From contig NZ_JAENIM010000039.1 in NCBI RefSeq assembly GCF_016595495.1, forward strand, positions 540,659-604,658: DNA of 64,000 nucleotides. Direction: 5' to 3'. A program made the position numbers and the translations under genes. Under the pieces are notes generated by a model, which was not told the DNA's origin, made no database searches, and saw only the letters and a program-made list of their open reading frames with translations. This DNA comes from Persicirhabdus sediminis. GTDB taxonomy: Bacteria > Verrucomicrobiota > Verrucomicrobiia > Verrucomicrobiales > Akkermansiaceae. The stretch's first letter is position 1, and each line of letters begins with the position of its first letter. This document shows, one piece after another, positions 13,858 to 23,106 of the stretch.

Positions 13858-15852
13858 ATGAAAACGCATCTGCAAGGAATCAAATTTGGCTCAGCGAGCG
13901 TGCTGAGCATTGGCATTCTCACTATGGGCCAAGCATTGGCGGAAGAGATTGGCGAGCTGGAGCACACGGTGATTGAGGGTGATAGCTCAGCATTGATTGT
14001 GATCACTGACCCTGGTGTGGAGGAAATCACTGGTCGCCAGATTGAAGTGAAGCAGCCAGATACATTGGGTGATTTATTTAAAGACCTACCGGGCGCGCAA
14101 GTGAGTGGTGGTTATGCTGCAGATCAGAAACTTTACCTGCGTGGTGTGGAGGATAAATTTGCCAACATCAGCGTAGATGGTGTGGTGCAGGGTGGCTATC
14201 TCAACTACCACTCAGGCCAGCTATCCGTTGAGCCAGAAATGCTCAAGTCTGTGAGTGTAGGACTAGGTGCAGGCAGCGCGCTGAATGGCCCCGGTGCTCT
14301 GGCTGGTGCGGTGATGTTTGAAACCAAAAATGCCGACGACATGCTGGCTGAAGGTGAAGACTTTGGTGGCTACCTGAAGGCTGGTTACGGCAGCGGCGCC
14401 AATAGCTACTTTGGTGCAGCTACTGTGTATGGTCGCATCAATGAAGACTGGTCATTCCTCGGTTCACTTACCTACCGCGACAACGACGACTACCGCGCTG
14501 GCAATGGCGAAACCATCGACTACACCGCTAGCCAGCAGTGGCAGTCATTATTAAAAATCAATGGCCAGCTGAATGCGCAAAATTCTGTAGAATTCAGCTA
14601 CGAGCACAACGAGCTGGATGGCATTTTCCGCTACCGCCCACACCTCAGCCAAGACATCACCCACCCGTCAGCGGATAACCGCCCGGGACCACAGGTGAAC
14701 AAACGCGATACGCTGAGCGCAAAGTGGCGTCATGAAGGTGCTTCTGATTGGCTCGACCTCACCGCTCGTGCTTATTTGAATACCAACTCGATCACTCGCG
14801 TTGATCAGTTCCGCCTCGGCTACCAGAGTTACGGGATCGATTTGAGAAATACCGCTGACCTGCAAGATCACCACCTCGTATTTGGTGCTGAGCTGCGCCG
14901 CGATGATGCCAAACAACACATCCTCGGACCCAACATCAACTCCGATGGCGATGAGAACTGGCCAACCCAAAGAGGTGGTGAAGAACTTGAGATCGTCGGT
15001 CTGTATGCGCAGGACGAATGGCAAATCTCCGAGCGCTGGCGCGCCAGCTACGGTGGTCGCGTAGATCTCTACGACTACACCGACAGAGATGGTAAAAACT
15101 TCACCGACATTGGCCCAAGTGGTAACGTCACACTGAGCTACAGCCCGCTGGCTGGCTTGGACATCAATGCCACAGCCGCGCACGTTTTCCGCGGTGTGCA
15201 GCCGATGGAAGTGGTGAAATTCTCCCGCGATACGATGAACTCCGATGACTTGTCAGCTGAAACCGCTGATAAGATCGAGCTCGGTGCCGTGTGGCAGTCA
15301 GATAGCGGATTTTTTGCTAAAGGTGCCATTTACAAACAACGCATCAATGACGTGATTTTGTTTGAAGGCGACTACCGTGTGAATGGTGGTGAGCTGGATA
15401 CTCAAGGTTACGAAATGAGCTTTGGTTGGATGAAAGATAACTTTAACGTGACCTTTGGCCTGGAAGATGCTCGTCCTGAGCTCAATGGCGAAGCACTGCA
15501 AGACGACGACTTCGGTCTGGGAACCACAACAGGTAGAACATGGCGCGCAAGCACCAGCTACATGTTCGAAGACCAACGCCTGTTGGTTGGCTGGTCCATG
15601 CGCTTTGTTGAGTCAGTAGATGACGTGCCGGAAGATGTTCCAGCTAAAGATGCTTACTTCATCAACGACTGCTACGCTGAGTGGCGCCCGTGGGCAGAAA
15701 AAGACATCACGCTCAACCTCACCGTGAACAACGTATTTGACGAATACTACTACGATCACGGTACCTGGGGCATGAACAGCGCAACTGGCCTGCAGCGTGG
15801 ATTTGCCGAGCGTGGCCGCGACATCACATTGTCTGCGACTTATAAGTTTTAA
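13858..15852 (+). CDS. TonB-dependent outer-membrane receptor
   Basis: Outer-membrane beta-barrel for energised uptake of iron complexes or another large nutrient. Residues 1-28 are a signal peptide ending in QALA. A TonB-box-like stretch (SSALIVIT) and the plug domain follow (TLGDLFKDLPGAQVSG, LYLRGVEDKFANISVDG, GPGALAGAVMFET), then a 22-strand-type barrel with alternating aromatic strands ending in TLSATYKF, with the expected C-terminal Phe. The 664-residue length is normal. The DGVVQGGYLNYHSG turn and overall layout resemble haem/siderophore receptors, but the ligand cannot be assigned. A Fur-like palindrome precedes the gene; no TonB/ExbBD genes are in the window. The start has no clear Shine-Dalgarno site. 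Confidence 0.93.
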   Translation: MKTHLQGIKFGSASVLSIGILTMGQALAEEIGELEHTVIEGDSSALIVITDPGVEEITGRQIEVKQPDTLGDLFKDLPGAQVSGGYAADQKLYLRGVEDKFANISVDGVVQGGYLNYHSGQLSVEPEMLKSVSVGLGAGSALNGPGALAGAVMFETKNADDMLAEGEDFGGYLKAGYGSGANSYFGAATVYGRINEDWSFLGSLTYRDNDDYRAGNGETIDYTASQQWQSLLKINGQLNAQNSVEFSYEHNELDGIFRYRPHLSQDITHPSADNRPGPQVNKRDTLSAKWRHEGASDWLDLTARAYLNTNSITRVDQFRLGYQSYGIDLRNTADLQDHHLVFGAELRRDDAKQHILGPNINSDGDENWPTQRGGEELEIVGLYAQDEWQISERWRASYGGRVDLYDYTDRDGKNFTDIGPSGNVTLSYSPLAGLDINATAAHVFRGVQPMEVVKFSRDTMNSDDLSAETADKIELGAVWQSDSGFFAKGAIYKQRINDVILFEGDYRVNGGELDTQGYEMSFGWMKDNFNVTFGLEDARPELNGEALQDDDFGLGTTTGRTWRASTSYMFEDQRLLVGWSMRFVESVDDVPEDVPAKDAYFINDCYAEWRPWAEKDITLNLTVNNVFDEYYYDHGTWGMNSATGLQRGFAERGRDITLSATYKF

Positions 15853-15892
15853 TACCATTTGAGCAGTTAAATTGTCGGAATGGCGAACTGGA

Positions 15893-15969
15893 TTTTCTAT
15901 TAGGCCAAGGCGAGAAGTGGTCGTGTAGCCGGCTACTCGATCACTGATAAACGCAGGCCTAGTGGAAAA
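15893..15969 (+). ncRNA. Structured RNA-like element downstream of the TonB receptor
   Basis: The outer arms TTTTCTATTAGGCC (15893-15906) and GGCCTAGTGGAAAA (15956-15969) pair over all 14 positions if G-U pairs are allowed, which indicates an RNA rather than DNA structure. Inside, AGTGGTCGTGTAGCC and GGCTACTCGATCACT (15916-15945) form a second stem of about 14 pairs with one T-T mismatch and a CCGG loop. The internal strands AAGGCGAGA and GATAAACGCA form an asymmetric internal loop. It lies 40 bases after the receptor stop codon. I do not recognise a named family. It could also be the palindromic core of a dispersed repeat. The strand is not certain. Confidence 0.55.
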
Positions 15970-16141
15970 GACAGGAGCTTCTCATTAGAAACTCAGCTCG
16001 CTGAGCTAGTCTGATAGTTAGCTGAAAATAATAACCATTCCGGCTAGTTGGCTGTGAGAAGGGTATTAGTAGCTAGGCAGACAATTTTCTCATCATTATT
16101 TGTCTGAATAATACTGGGTGACCTGTGAGTGCAGGTTGTCG
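15970..16141. other. Gene-free stretch between the structured element and a terminator
   Basis: No coding frame is supported here. It contains a small AGCTCGCTGAGCT hairpin near 15992, a partly Fur-box-like AT-rich stretch (GAAAATAATAACCATTC near 16023), and a hairpin ACCTG-TGAGTG-CAGGT near 16119-16134. Together with 15853-16273 it forms a 420-base intergenic region. Confidence 0.5.
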
Positions 16142-16179
16142 ACTCCAGCTGGTTTCGTTTTCCAGCTGGAGTTTTTTTT
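16142..16179 (+). terminator. Intrinsic terminator built from two CCAGCTGG copies
   Basis: ACTCCAGCTGG and CCAGCTGGAGT form a perfect 11-bp stem with a TTTCGTTTT loop, followed by TTTTTTT. It is likely the end of transcripts from the receptor/structured-element region. Each arm carries the dispersed octamer. Confidence 0.9.
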
Positions 16180-16273
16180 GTTATTTTGCCGCCGACCATT
16201 TGACCGCGGCTGATCCCTCCATAGTTTGTGGGCGTTTCATTTATCTATCTAGCCAACCAGAAACCACAACAAA

Positions 16274-17284
16274 ATGATGATCAAAGCCTACGCCGCCCAC
16301 GAAGCAGGAGCCGAACTGAAGCCATTTGAATACGACCCCGGTGAACTTGGCGCCGAGCAGGTGGAAATCGACGTCATGTACTGCGGTCTGTGTCACAGCG
16401 ACCTCAGCGTGATCAACGACGAATGGGCGCTAACAACATACCCGGTAGTGCCTGGCCACGAGGTTGTGGGCAGGATTTCCCAGCTGGGAGAAAATGTCAG
16501 CGGACTGCAGAAAGGTGATATCGTTGGTCTCGGCTGGCACGCTGGTTATTGCGGTGAGTGCCCGTCGTGCAAAGGTGGCGAGCAAAATTTGTGCCCTGAG
16601 CCGCAGTCGACCATCATCAACCACCACGGCGGATTTGCCGAGCAGGTGAGGGCGGATGCCGAAAGTGTGGTCAAAATTCCCGATGGTATCGACCTCGCAT
16701 CAGCTGGCCCATTATTCTGCGGTGGCATCACGGTTTTTAATCCACTCGTGCAGTTTGATGTCAAGCCGACCGATAAAGTGGCGGTGATTGGCATTGGCGG
16801 GCTCGGTCACCTCGCGCTGCAGTTTCTCGAATCTTGGGGGTGTGAAGTCACTGCATTCACCACCAGCGAATTCAAGCGGCTCGAAGCGATTGAACTCGGT
16901 GCTCATCATACGCTGAACTCGCGTGATGAAGAAGAAATCGCCGCGGCAGCTGGACAATTTGACCTGATCATTTCTACCGTCAATGTGAAGCTTAACTGGG
17001 ACCTCTACCTTGGCACGCTCAAACCCAAAGGTCGCTTGCATTTTGTGGGCGCCACATTGGAGCCGCTGGACATCAATGTATTTTCGCTGATCTCAGCGCA
17101 GCGACAAGTTTCTGGTTCACCCGTCGGCAGCCCGCAGACGATTGCGCAGATGTTGGAATTTGCCAAATTACACGGCATCCAGCCAGTGGTTGAGGAATTT
17201 CCACTAGCGGATGTAAATGAGGCGATTGCTCGCTTAAAAAGCGGCAAAGCCCAATACCGAGTGGTTTTGCATGTCGCTGATTGA
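16274..17284 (+). CDS. Zinc-dependent NAD(P)H alcohol/aldehyde dehydrogenase (YahK/AdhC class)
   Basis: Medium-chain dehydrogenase that interconverts alcohols and aldehydes in the cytoplasm. The catalytic zinc ligands are in CGLCHSD and GHEVVG; the structural zinc site is CGECPSCKGGEQNLC. The Rossmann loop is AVIGIGGLGHLALQF and the following TSEFKRLEAIELGA suggests NADP preference. The 336-residue length and QVSGSPVGSP segment fit the cinnamyl-alcohol-dehydrogenase-like YahK group. The start is the first of two ATG codons (16274 and 16277). The physiological substrate is unknown. It follows a terminator and appears monocistronic or paired with the small membrane protein 40 bases downstream. 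Confidence 0.92.
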   Translation: MMIKAYAAHEAGAELKPFEYDPGELGAEQVEIDVMYCGLCHSDLSVINDEWALTTYPVVPGHEVVGRISQLGENVSGLQKGDIVGLGWHAGYCGECPSCKGGEQNLCPEPQSTIINHHGGFAEQVRADAESVVKIPDGIDLASAGPLFCGGITVFNPLVQFDVKPTDKVAVIGIGGLGHLALQFLESWGCEVTAFTTSEFKRLEAIELGAHHTLNSRDEEEIAAAAGQFDLIISTVNVKLNWDLYLGTLKPKGRLHFVGATLEPLDINVFSLISAQRQVSGSPVGSPQTIAQMLEFAKLHGIQPVVEEFPLADVNEAIARLKSGKAQYRVVLHVAD

Positions 17285-17324
17285 TCTTGATCGTCACCGC
17301 AGATGAAGACAAACCCGTAGAGTC

Positions 17325-17708
17325 ATGACACTCACCACACCAGCGCTGCTTTTTCCGGCTATTTCTTTGTTATTGCTGGCTTATACCAACCGATTTTTGG
17401 TGTTGGCCCAGCTGATCCGCGAGCTCAATGGCAAAAATAAAGCAGAGATGCGCGAGCTGATTGTGCGTCAGATTGCCAACCTGAAGAAGCGTCTGATGTT
17501 GATCAAGCTGATGCAGGGATTTGGGGTATTTAGTTTCATTCTGTGCACGTTTTCCATGTTCTGCATCTTTTTGGAATTTGAGACCGGCGGGAAATTTCTC
17601 TTTGGTGCCAGCTTGATTTCGCTGGCGGTTTCGTTGATCTGTTCGCTCTACGAGGTGATCATCTCGATGATTGCCATCAATGTTGAGCTGGAGAGCTTGG
17701 AGTTGTAG
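17325..17708 (+). CDS. DUF2721 family membrane protein
   Basis: 127 residues with three hydrophobic helices: residues about 5-30, 62-85 and 91-118. A basic cytoplasmic stretch (NGKNKAEMRELIVRQIANLKKR) separates the first two. The pattern, including the conserved LxNRFLVLAQLIRELN start, fits DUF2721, a bacterial family of unknown function. No catalytic residues are apparent. It lies between the alcohol dehydrogenase and the antiporter gene on the same strand. Confidence 0.75.
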   Translation: MTLTTPALLFPAISLLLLAYTNRFLVLAQLIRELNGKNKAEMRELIVRQIANLKKRLMLIKLMQGFGVFSFILCTFSMFCIFLEFETGGKFLFGASLISLAVSLICSLYEVIISMIAINVELESLEL

Positions 17709-17866
17709 TTGGGCGATTTCCAGCTGCACCCGCTGGCTGGGAGAAATTTCCAGCTGGCGAACAAACATCACCATGGTTGGCTGGAAATTCCGTTGATGGC
17801 AGAATGATTTCTTGCTCATTGTCCATCGCTGGCTGATGCTGGCGGCGAGATTAATCTCATTAATTT

Positions 17867-19507
17867 ATGGAAGCCGTTTACGCTATCGCCATTGCTGTGG
17901 CCTTTATCTTTGGCATGGCGGCGCGCACGCTCAAGTTGCCGCCGCTGGTTGGATTTCTTGCCGCTGGGTTTGCGGTCAATTTTGCCGTATTTGAATCTGG
18001 CTGGATGCACCGCGGTGACGGCATCAGCTTCATTGATGTGCTGGCCGATCTCGGTGTCACTCTGTTGCTGTTCACCATTGGCCTCAAGCTGAAGGTCAAA
18101 GATTTGCTAGCCAAAGAAGTCTGGGGCAGTGCCTCGCTGCACATGGTTGCCACCACCATTATCATGGCGCTGGGTGTCAATGCGATGACGGTTTTTGGTC
18201 TCAGCCAGCTGGCGGGAATTGATTTCACCACTGCCTTGTTGATTGGTTTTGCGCTGAGTTTTTCCAGCACGGTTTTTGCTATCAAAGTGCTCGACGAACA
18301 GGGCGAGTCGTCGTCTCTGCATGCGCGCGTCGCCATTGGTGTGCTCATCATCCAGGACATTGCCGCGGTGATCTTTATGGCGGCGTCAAAAGGTGAACCA
18401 CCATCCATCTTTGCGCTGGGCCTATTTTTGCTTTACCCAGCGCGCCCGCTATTGCGCTCATTGCTCAACCGCTGTGGTCACGGCGAGCTGTTGATTCTAT
18501 TTGGCATGATGCTGGCATTCCTCGGCTACCAGCTATTTGAGGCGGTAGGTGTGAAAGGTGATTTTGGCGCCTTGATTCTCGGCATGTTGATTGCGCCATA
18601 CAAACGCGCTGACGAGCTGTACAAAACATTGATTGGCTTCAAAGACCTCATGCTGGTGAGCTTTTTCCTCAGCATTGGTCTGTCGGGAACTCCAGATGCC
18701 AGCCATCTCGGCATGGCGGCTTTGTTATTGGTTTTCCTGCCAGTGAAAATGGTCGCCTACTTTTTTATCCTTTGCCGATTCCGTCTGCGCATCCGTACTG
18801 CGCTGCTCACCACCTTGTTATTATCCAACTTCTCCGAGTTTGGCCTCATCGTTGCTGGTGTGGCGGTGAAAAGCGGCTGGCTGACCAACGACTGGCTGGT
18901 CATCCTAGCGCTCTCGGTCTCAATGACCTTTTTGATTGCCTCGCCGCTGAATGCCTACGGCAAAAAACTTTACGAAATCTTGCGTGAGCGGTTGATGCGG
19001 TTCCAGCGCAGCAAGCGACTCAAAGGTGACGACGTCATCTGCGCTGAAGGCGTGGAGATTGCTATCTTTGGCATGGGCCGCGTGGGCCGCGAAGCCTACG
19101 ATGCTATGGCTGCCAAATACGGCGCCGACAAGGTGATTGGTGTCGATTTTGACATGCGTGTGGTGGAAAAACACTGCCGCGAAGGACGCAATGTCATCCA
19201 AGGTGACTCGACGGATATCGACTACTGGGAACGCGCGCGACCAAATAAGTTCATGAAGATCGTCATGCTCGCCATGCCCAACGTGCAGGAAAATGTTGCT
19301 GGGGCAAAAATGATACGCTCGCGCGGGTTCAAAGGATGCGTGGCTGCTACTGCATTGTTTGACGATGATGCCGAGCACCTGCGCGAAGCTGGCGTGAATA
19401 CCGTCTACAACATTTACAAACAGGCGGGTGAGGCATTTGCCGGATACGTCTGTGAGATAGAACATGATGAAGTGCCAGAAGTGCTCGAAGAAGGTAGCGG
19501 AATTTGA
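17867..19507 (+). CDS. Kef/YbaL-type monovalent cation:proton antiporter with TrkA-N domain
   Basis: Inner-membrane antiporter, probably for K+/H+. Residues about 1-375 contain roughly a dozen hydrophobic helices with CPA2 features (LADLGVTLLLFTIGLKLK, FALSFSSTVFAIKVLDEQGE, IGVLIIQDIAAVIFM). The C-terminal TrkA-N domain binds NAD(H) through AIFGMGRVGREAYDAM and GVDFDMRVVEKH, and gates the channel in relatives. The 546-residue length is close to YbaL/KefC. The ATG at 17867 is chosen because it opens the first helix. The intergenic region before it (17709-17866) carries several CCAGCTGG-like motifs but no convincing promoter. Confidence 0.9.
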   Translation: MEAVYAIAIAVAFIFGMAARTLKLPPLVGFLAAGFAVNFAVFESGWMHRGDGISFIDVLADLGVTLLLFTIGLKLKVKDLLAKEVWGSASLHMVATTIIMALGVNAMTVFGLSQLAGIDFTTALLIGFALSFSSTVFAIKVLDEQGESSSLHARVAIGVLIIQDIAAVIFMAASKGEPPSIFALGLFLLYPARPLLRSLLNRCGHGELLILFGMMLAFLGYQLFEAVGVKGDFGALILGMLIAPYKRADELYKTLIGFKDLMLVSFFLSIGLSGTPDASHLGMAALLLVFLPVKMVAYFFILCRFRLRIRTALLTTLLLSNFSEFGLIVAGVAVKSGWLTNDWLVILALSVSMTFLIASPLNAYGKKLYEILRERLMRFQRSKRLKGDDVICAEGVEIAIFGMGRVGREAYDAMAAKYGADKVIGVDFDMRVVEKHCREGRNVIQGDSTDIDYWERARPNKFMKIVMLAMPNVQENVAGAKMIRSRGFKGCVAATALFDDDAEHLREAGVNTVYNIYKQAGEAFAGYVCEIEHDEVPEVLEEGSGI

Positions 19508-19576
19508 TTTTCCCGCAAAAATGTCAGCTGGGTTACAAATTCTTAAGGTGAATGACTTAGCTGTGATTTCCTTTAG

Positions 19577-19605
19577 CTGTGGGCGATTGTTCGTTTTTCT
19601 GTGTG
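19577..19605 (+). promoter_or_regulatory. Possible Pho-box-like repeats before the phosphatase gene
   Basis: CTGTGGG (19577), TGTTCGT (19588) and CTGTGTG (19599) are spaced exactly 11 bases apart, the period of PhoB half-sites. Match to the CTGTCAT consensus is poor, especially in the middle unit. The location, about 65 bases before an alkaline phosphatase gene, is what makes it worth listing. Confidence 0.25.
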
Positions 19606-19667
19606 ATAAATTAAAAAAATCCAAATCTGAGCTATAAATATCCACCCGTTTTGCGTATCAGGTAGAT

Positions 19668-21077
19668 ATGCAGAAGAAAAATTCTTCATTTTCACGTCGG
19701 CGTCTCCTCCAAGGGGCTGGATTAGCGGGTTTAGGATCATTGATTGGTGGTCGCGCGGTGGCTGACATCGTGCCGAGCCCATCGAGCAACGAACTGAAAA
19801 AGGCCGACGGTAAGGCCAAAAATGTTATTTTCTTAGTTGCTGACGGCATGGGCGGCGGCACGCTGAGTCTGGCGAGCCACGCGGCGCAACATCGCGGTCG
19901 CGAGCTCGAGTGGATGAAACTCTACGACCAGCCGGATGTTTACCACGGCTTGCAAGAAACCTGTTCTGCAAATTCTTACGTTACCGACTCCGCTGCTGCA
20001 GCTAGCAGCTGGGGGTGTGGCCAGCGCATACCTAATGGCCGTGTTAACATGGATGAAAATGGCAAAGCGCTCACTCCGCTGTGCACCTACGCCAATCTAG
20101 CTGGAAAAGCGACTGGTCTGGTGACGACATGCACCGTGACCCATGCCACGCCGGCTGGATTTGCTGCCAATGTGCTCTCGCGAAATGATTCACGTACGAT
20201 TGCCAAACAATACCTCGAGCGCAATGTGGACGTGCTCATGGGCGGTGGTTTCAACAACTTTGCCGCCAATAAGGATGGCGATGAAGATCTCATCGCGCTG
20301 GCGGCCAAAAAAGGCTACAAACTGTGCCGTAATAAAAATGACCTCGCTGGCGCCAAGGGTGCGGAAAAGGTTCTAGGATTATTTACCCATGGTGGTTACA
20401 TCCCATTTGCTATCGATCGTCGCCACCGCGCGGCTCATAAAGATGTGCCCAGCTTGGTGGAAATGAGCCGCGCCGCGCTGCAAAGCTTGAGCGAAAACAA
20501 AAATGGCTTTTTGCTGCAGATTGAAGCGGGCCGAGTCGATCACGCGGGTCACGCCAACTGCCCATTTGCCATCCTCCACGAACAACTCGAATACGATGAG
20601 GTGATCAAGCTGGTGATGGCTTTCCAGAAAAAGAACCCTGATACCTTGGTGGTGATGACCTCAGACCACGGAACAGGTGGGTTCCAGCTGAATTCTAGCC
20701 GCGCTGCGCGCAAGGAAAAAGGCAATGGCATCGACATGCTGCTCAATGCCAAATCTAGCTGCCCGACAATGGAGCGCGAGCTAGGAGCACAATCAGATTT
20801 ACGTGCGTATTTTGCCGCACAAACTGGCCTAGAACTAGATGACGCAAACTTGCAAAAACTGCAAGAATACATCGACCTGAAAGGGCGTCCAGGATTAGGT
20901 AAATACTTCAACGACCTGTTTGCGCGTTCCTTTGGTGTGGGTTGGTCGTCAGGTGGTCATACCTCAGAAATGGTGGAATACATCGCCGTTGGACCAGGCA
21001 GCGAAACCATTCCAGCGATGGTGAAAAACTACCAATTCCACAACATCCTGCTGGATGCCATGGGAGTGAAAAAGTAA
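19668..21077 (+). CDS. Alkaline phosphatase with Tat signal
   Basis: Metal-dependent phosphomonoesterase of the PhoA superfamily, exported to the periplasm. The N-terminus SFSRRRLLQGAGLAGLGS is a twin-arginine signal ending near RAVA. Metal and nucleophile sites are clear: NVIFLVADGMGGG (Asp for Zn2), VTDSAAAAS with the Ser nucleophile, IEAGRVDHAGHAN, VMTSDHGTGG, and the late GGHTSEM. The 469-residue length is normal. The Tat signal suggests folding with its metals before export. It likely supplies phosphate from organic phosphate esters; control by phosphate is only hinted at by weak repeats upstream. An intrinsic terminator follows. Confidence 0.93.
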   Translation: MQKKNSSFSRRRLLQGAGLAGLGSLIGGRAVADIVPSPSSNELKKADGKAKNVIFLVADGMGGGTLSLASHAAQHRGRELEWMKLYDQPDVYHGLQETCSANSYVTDSAAAASSWGCGQRIPNGRVNMDENGKALTPLCTYANLAGKATGLVTTCTVTHATPAGFAANVLSRNDSRTIAKQYLERNVDVLMGGGFNNFAANKDGDEDLIALAAKKGYKLCRNKNDLAGAKGAEKVLGLFTHGGYIPFAIDRRHRAAHKDVPSLVEMSRAALQSLSENKNGFLLQIEAGRVDHAGHANCPFAILHEQLEYDEVIKLVMAFQKKNPDTLVVMTSDHGTGGFQLNSSRAARKEKGNGIDMLLNAKSSCPTMERELGAQSDLRAYFAAQTGLELDDANLQKLQEYIDLKGRPGLGKYFNDLFARSFGVGWSSGGHTSEMVEYIAVGPGSETIPAMVKNYQFHNILLDAMGVKK

Positions 21078-21099
21078 ACGAATTCTTCTAAGTAACTAG

Positions 21100-21145
21100 C
21101 TGGCTGGCGGTGGATGATTTTCACTGTCAGTCAGCCATTTTTTTT
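21100..21145 (+). terminator. Intrinsic terminator of the alkaline phosphatase gene
   Basis: An imperfect stem with TGGCTG paired to CAGCCA at its base, partly paired inner segments (GGTGGA with TCACTG), then eight T residues at 21138-21145. It separates the gene from the convergent recQ. Confidence 0.7.
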
Positions 21146-21161
21146 GCCGTCGATTTGCCAG

Positions 21162-23081
21162 CTAGCGGGTGAACTCACGACAATAAATCAAGACGTCGGC
21201 GTAGCTGTGGCGTTTGAGCATGGACCATTCCTTACGCATCGCCAGCCGGTAGCGTGAGATCGATGGTGTGTAGATGCCGCAGAGGAATTTGGCTAGCCGC
21301 TCGGCAGAGGCCAGCGCGGCGTGTGGTTTGTTGGCGAGCTGCTGGATGACTTCCAGTTCGTCGAGCGAGATTTCAGCTGGCTGGGAAAATGGCAGCTTGC
21401 GTGGCCGTTTCTCCTGCAGGCAGCTGGAACAATGTCCACACGGCGCTGTGCGTTTTTCACCAAATGCCATTACCAGCTGGTTGGGCAGGCAGGATTTGCC
21501 GCTGGCAATTTTCAGCACACGCGCAAATTGCGCTTCGTCATCGTCGACGTGGGATTGGAAAATTTCCCCCAGCTGGCTGGCCAGATCTGCCAAATTCTCC
21601 GGTGGTTTTTTGATCAAAAAATGGCTGAGTCGGTGGGAGAATTGCACCTGTGCGTCACCCGCCAAATCGAGCTCGTAGAGCAGGTCGCAGAGTTCGCCAA
21701 TGGGGAGATTTTCCGATTCCGTAATTTGCGTAAGATTTATCCGTTGATGGTCGTTTATAAGTAGATTAAGTATCTTTTGATGGCGTGGGGTGTGGCTAGC
21801 TAAAATCCCATCCGCTGAGTTGATCAATCGCAGCTTTGCCCACTTCCACGATTGGCGATCTGCCGCCAGATAATTCATCAGCTGCAGGTGGGTGAGGATG
21901 AGCTCCACGGCTTCGCGGCTGAGATCGGTGAGCGTGCTCAGATCGTAGCGCGAGACGATGGCTATTTTGCTCTGCGAGAAGATGCGCTCGAGCACGTCGC
22001 GGATGAGTCGCGGTGTTGGTTGTTTCACCGCCAGATGGTTTTCGATAAATGTCTTATCATTGCCGCAGGCGAGCAGCTCGCAAGTTGACGGCTGACCGTC
22101 ACGACCAGCGCGACCACTTTCCTGCACCCAGCTAGCTGGCGAGCTCGGCAGGTGGTAGTGGATCACTGAGCGGATATTGGCAATGTCGACGCCCATGCCA
22201 AAGGCGATGGTGGCGCAGATGATGGAGATTTTGCCGCTGGCAAAGCCATCTTGCACACGCGCGCGCGAATCTGGGCTCATGCCAGCGTGGTAGGCGCGTG
22301 CGTCAAACCCGTGGCTGGCGAGCATGGCGGCAATCGTTTCCGTATCGCTGCGACGGTGAGCGTAGACGATGGCGGGCAGCGCATTTGCAGAATTCAGCCT
22401 ATCCAGTAAACGTTGGTCTTTTTCCTCCAGCTGGACTGGGGTGACCAAAAAATGCAGATTCTCGCGGAAGAAGCTGGTTTGGATTTGATTTTTTTTGAGC
22501 ATGCCAAAGCTCTTGCGAATATCGCTAGCTACCTTGGGCGTGGCGGTGGCGGTGAGGGCTAAAACTGCCCGTGGTTTCAGCTGGCGCACCCATTTTGGGG
22601 TATGCAAATACGCTGGGCGAAATTGATTTCCCCACAGGCTCATGCAATGCGCTTCATCGATGGCGACCAGGCTGATTTCCAGCTGGCTGAGAAATTTCCG
22701 CAGGCTCAGTTTGCCGAGTTGTTCGGGTGACAGGTAGAGGATTTTGATGCCACCGGCGGCAATCTTCTCCCACAAGTCATCCATTTGCCCGTGGGATTTT
22801 TCGCTCGAGTCGATTTTGGCGGCAGGAATGCCGCGTGCGACCATGCTATCGACCTGATCTTTCATCAAGGCGATCAATGGCGAGATGACAATGGTCAGCC
22901 CCGGCATCGCCATGGCGGTGTATTGGTAACACAATGATTTGCCCGCGCCGGTGGGTAAAATCGCTAGCGTGTGAATGCCCGCCAATAGCTGGCGAATCAC
23001 TGGCTGCTGGGCACCACGAAATGAGCGGTGACCAAAACACCGCTCCAGTAATTCGAGATCCAGTGGGGTAGATGAGTCCAA
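21162..23081 (-). CDS. recQ: RecQ-family ATP-dependent DNA helicase
   Basis: 3'-5' DNA helicase acting in recombination and stalled-fork repair. Motif 0 FRGAQQPVIRQLLAG is followed by Walker A LPTGAGKSLCYQ, motif II AIDEAHCMSLWG, motif III LTATATPKV, then IVYAHRRSDTETIA, CATIAFGMGVDIANIR and QESGRAGRDGQPS. The zinc-binding RQC region ends CGHCSSCLQ (with Cys earlier in the region). The C-terminal part (STSISRYRLAMRKEWSM-type segment) is short and HRDC-like. The protein is 639 residues. It follows pdxA by 25 bases on the same strand, so it is probably the last gene of the mfd-surA-pdxA-recQ series. Many CCAGCTGG copies lie within it. Confidence 0.93.
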   Translation of the reverse strand: MDSSTPLDLELLERCFGHRSFRGAQQPVIRQLLAGIHTLAILPTGAGKSLCYQYTAMAMPGLTIVISPLIALMKDQVDSMVARGIPAAKIDSSEKSHGQMDDLWEKIAAGGIKILYLSPEQLGKLSLRKFLSQLEISLVAIDEAHCMSLWGNQFRPAYLHTPKWVRQLKPRAVLALTATATPKVASDIRKSFGMLKKNQIQTSFFRENLHFLVTPVQLEEKDQRLLDRLNSANALPAIVYAHRRSDTETIAAMLASHGFDARAYHAGMSPDSRARVQDGFASGKISIICATIAFGMGVDIANIRSVIHYHLPSSPASWVQESGRAGRDGQPSTCELLACGNDKTFIENHLAVKQPTPRLIRDVLERIFSQSKIAIVSRYDLSTLTDLSREAVELILTHLQLMNYLAADRQSWKWAKLRLINSADGILASHTPRHQKILNLLINDHQRINLTQITESENLPIGELCDLLYELDLAGDAQVQFSHRLSHFLIKKPPENLADLASQLGEIFQSHVDDDEAQFARVLKIASGKSCLPNQLVMAFGEKRTAPCGHCSSCLQEKRPRKLPFSQPAEISLDELEVIQQLANKPHAALASAERLAKFLCGIYTPSISRYRLAMRKEWSMLKRHSYADVLIYCREFTR

Positions 23082-23106
23082 TTCAGCTAGTTGAGAAGTG
23101 GCTGGA

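Noticed and set aside
19561-19605. A confident PhoB box before the phosphatase gene
   Set aside because: Spacing is suggestive but the heptamers match the consensus poorly; kept only as a low-confidence feature.
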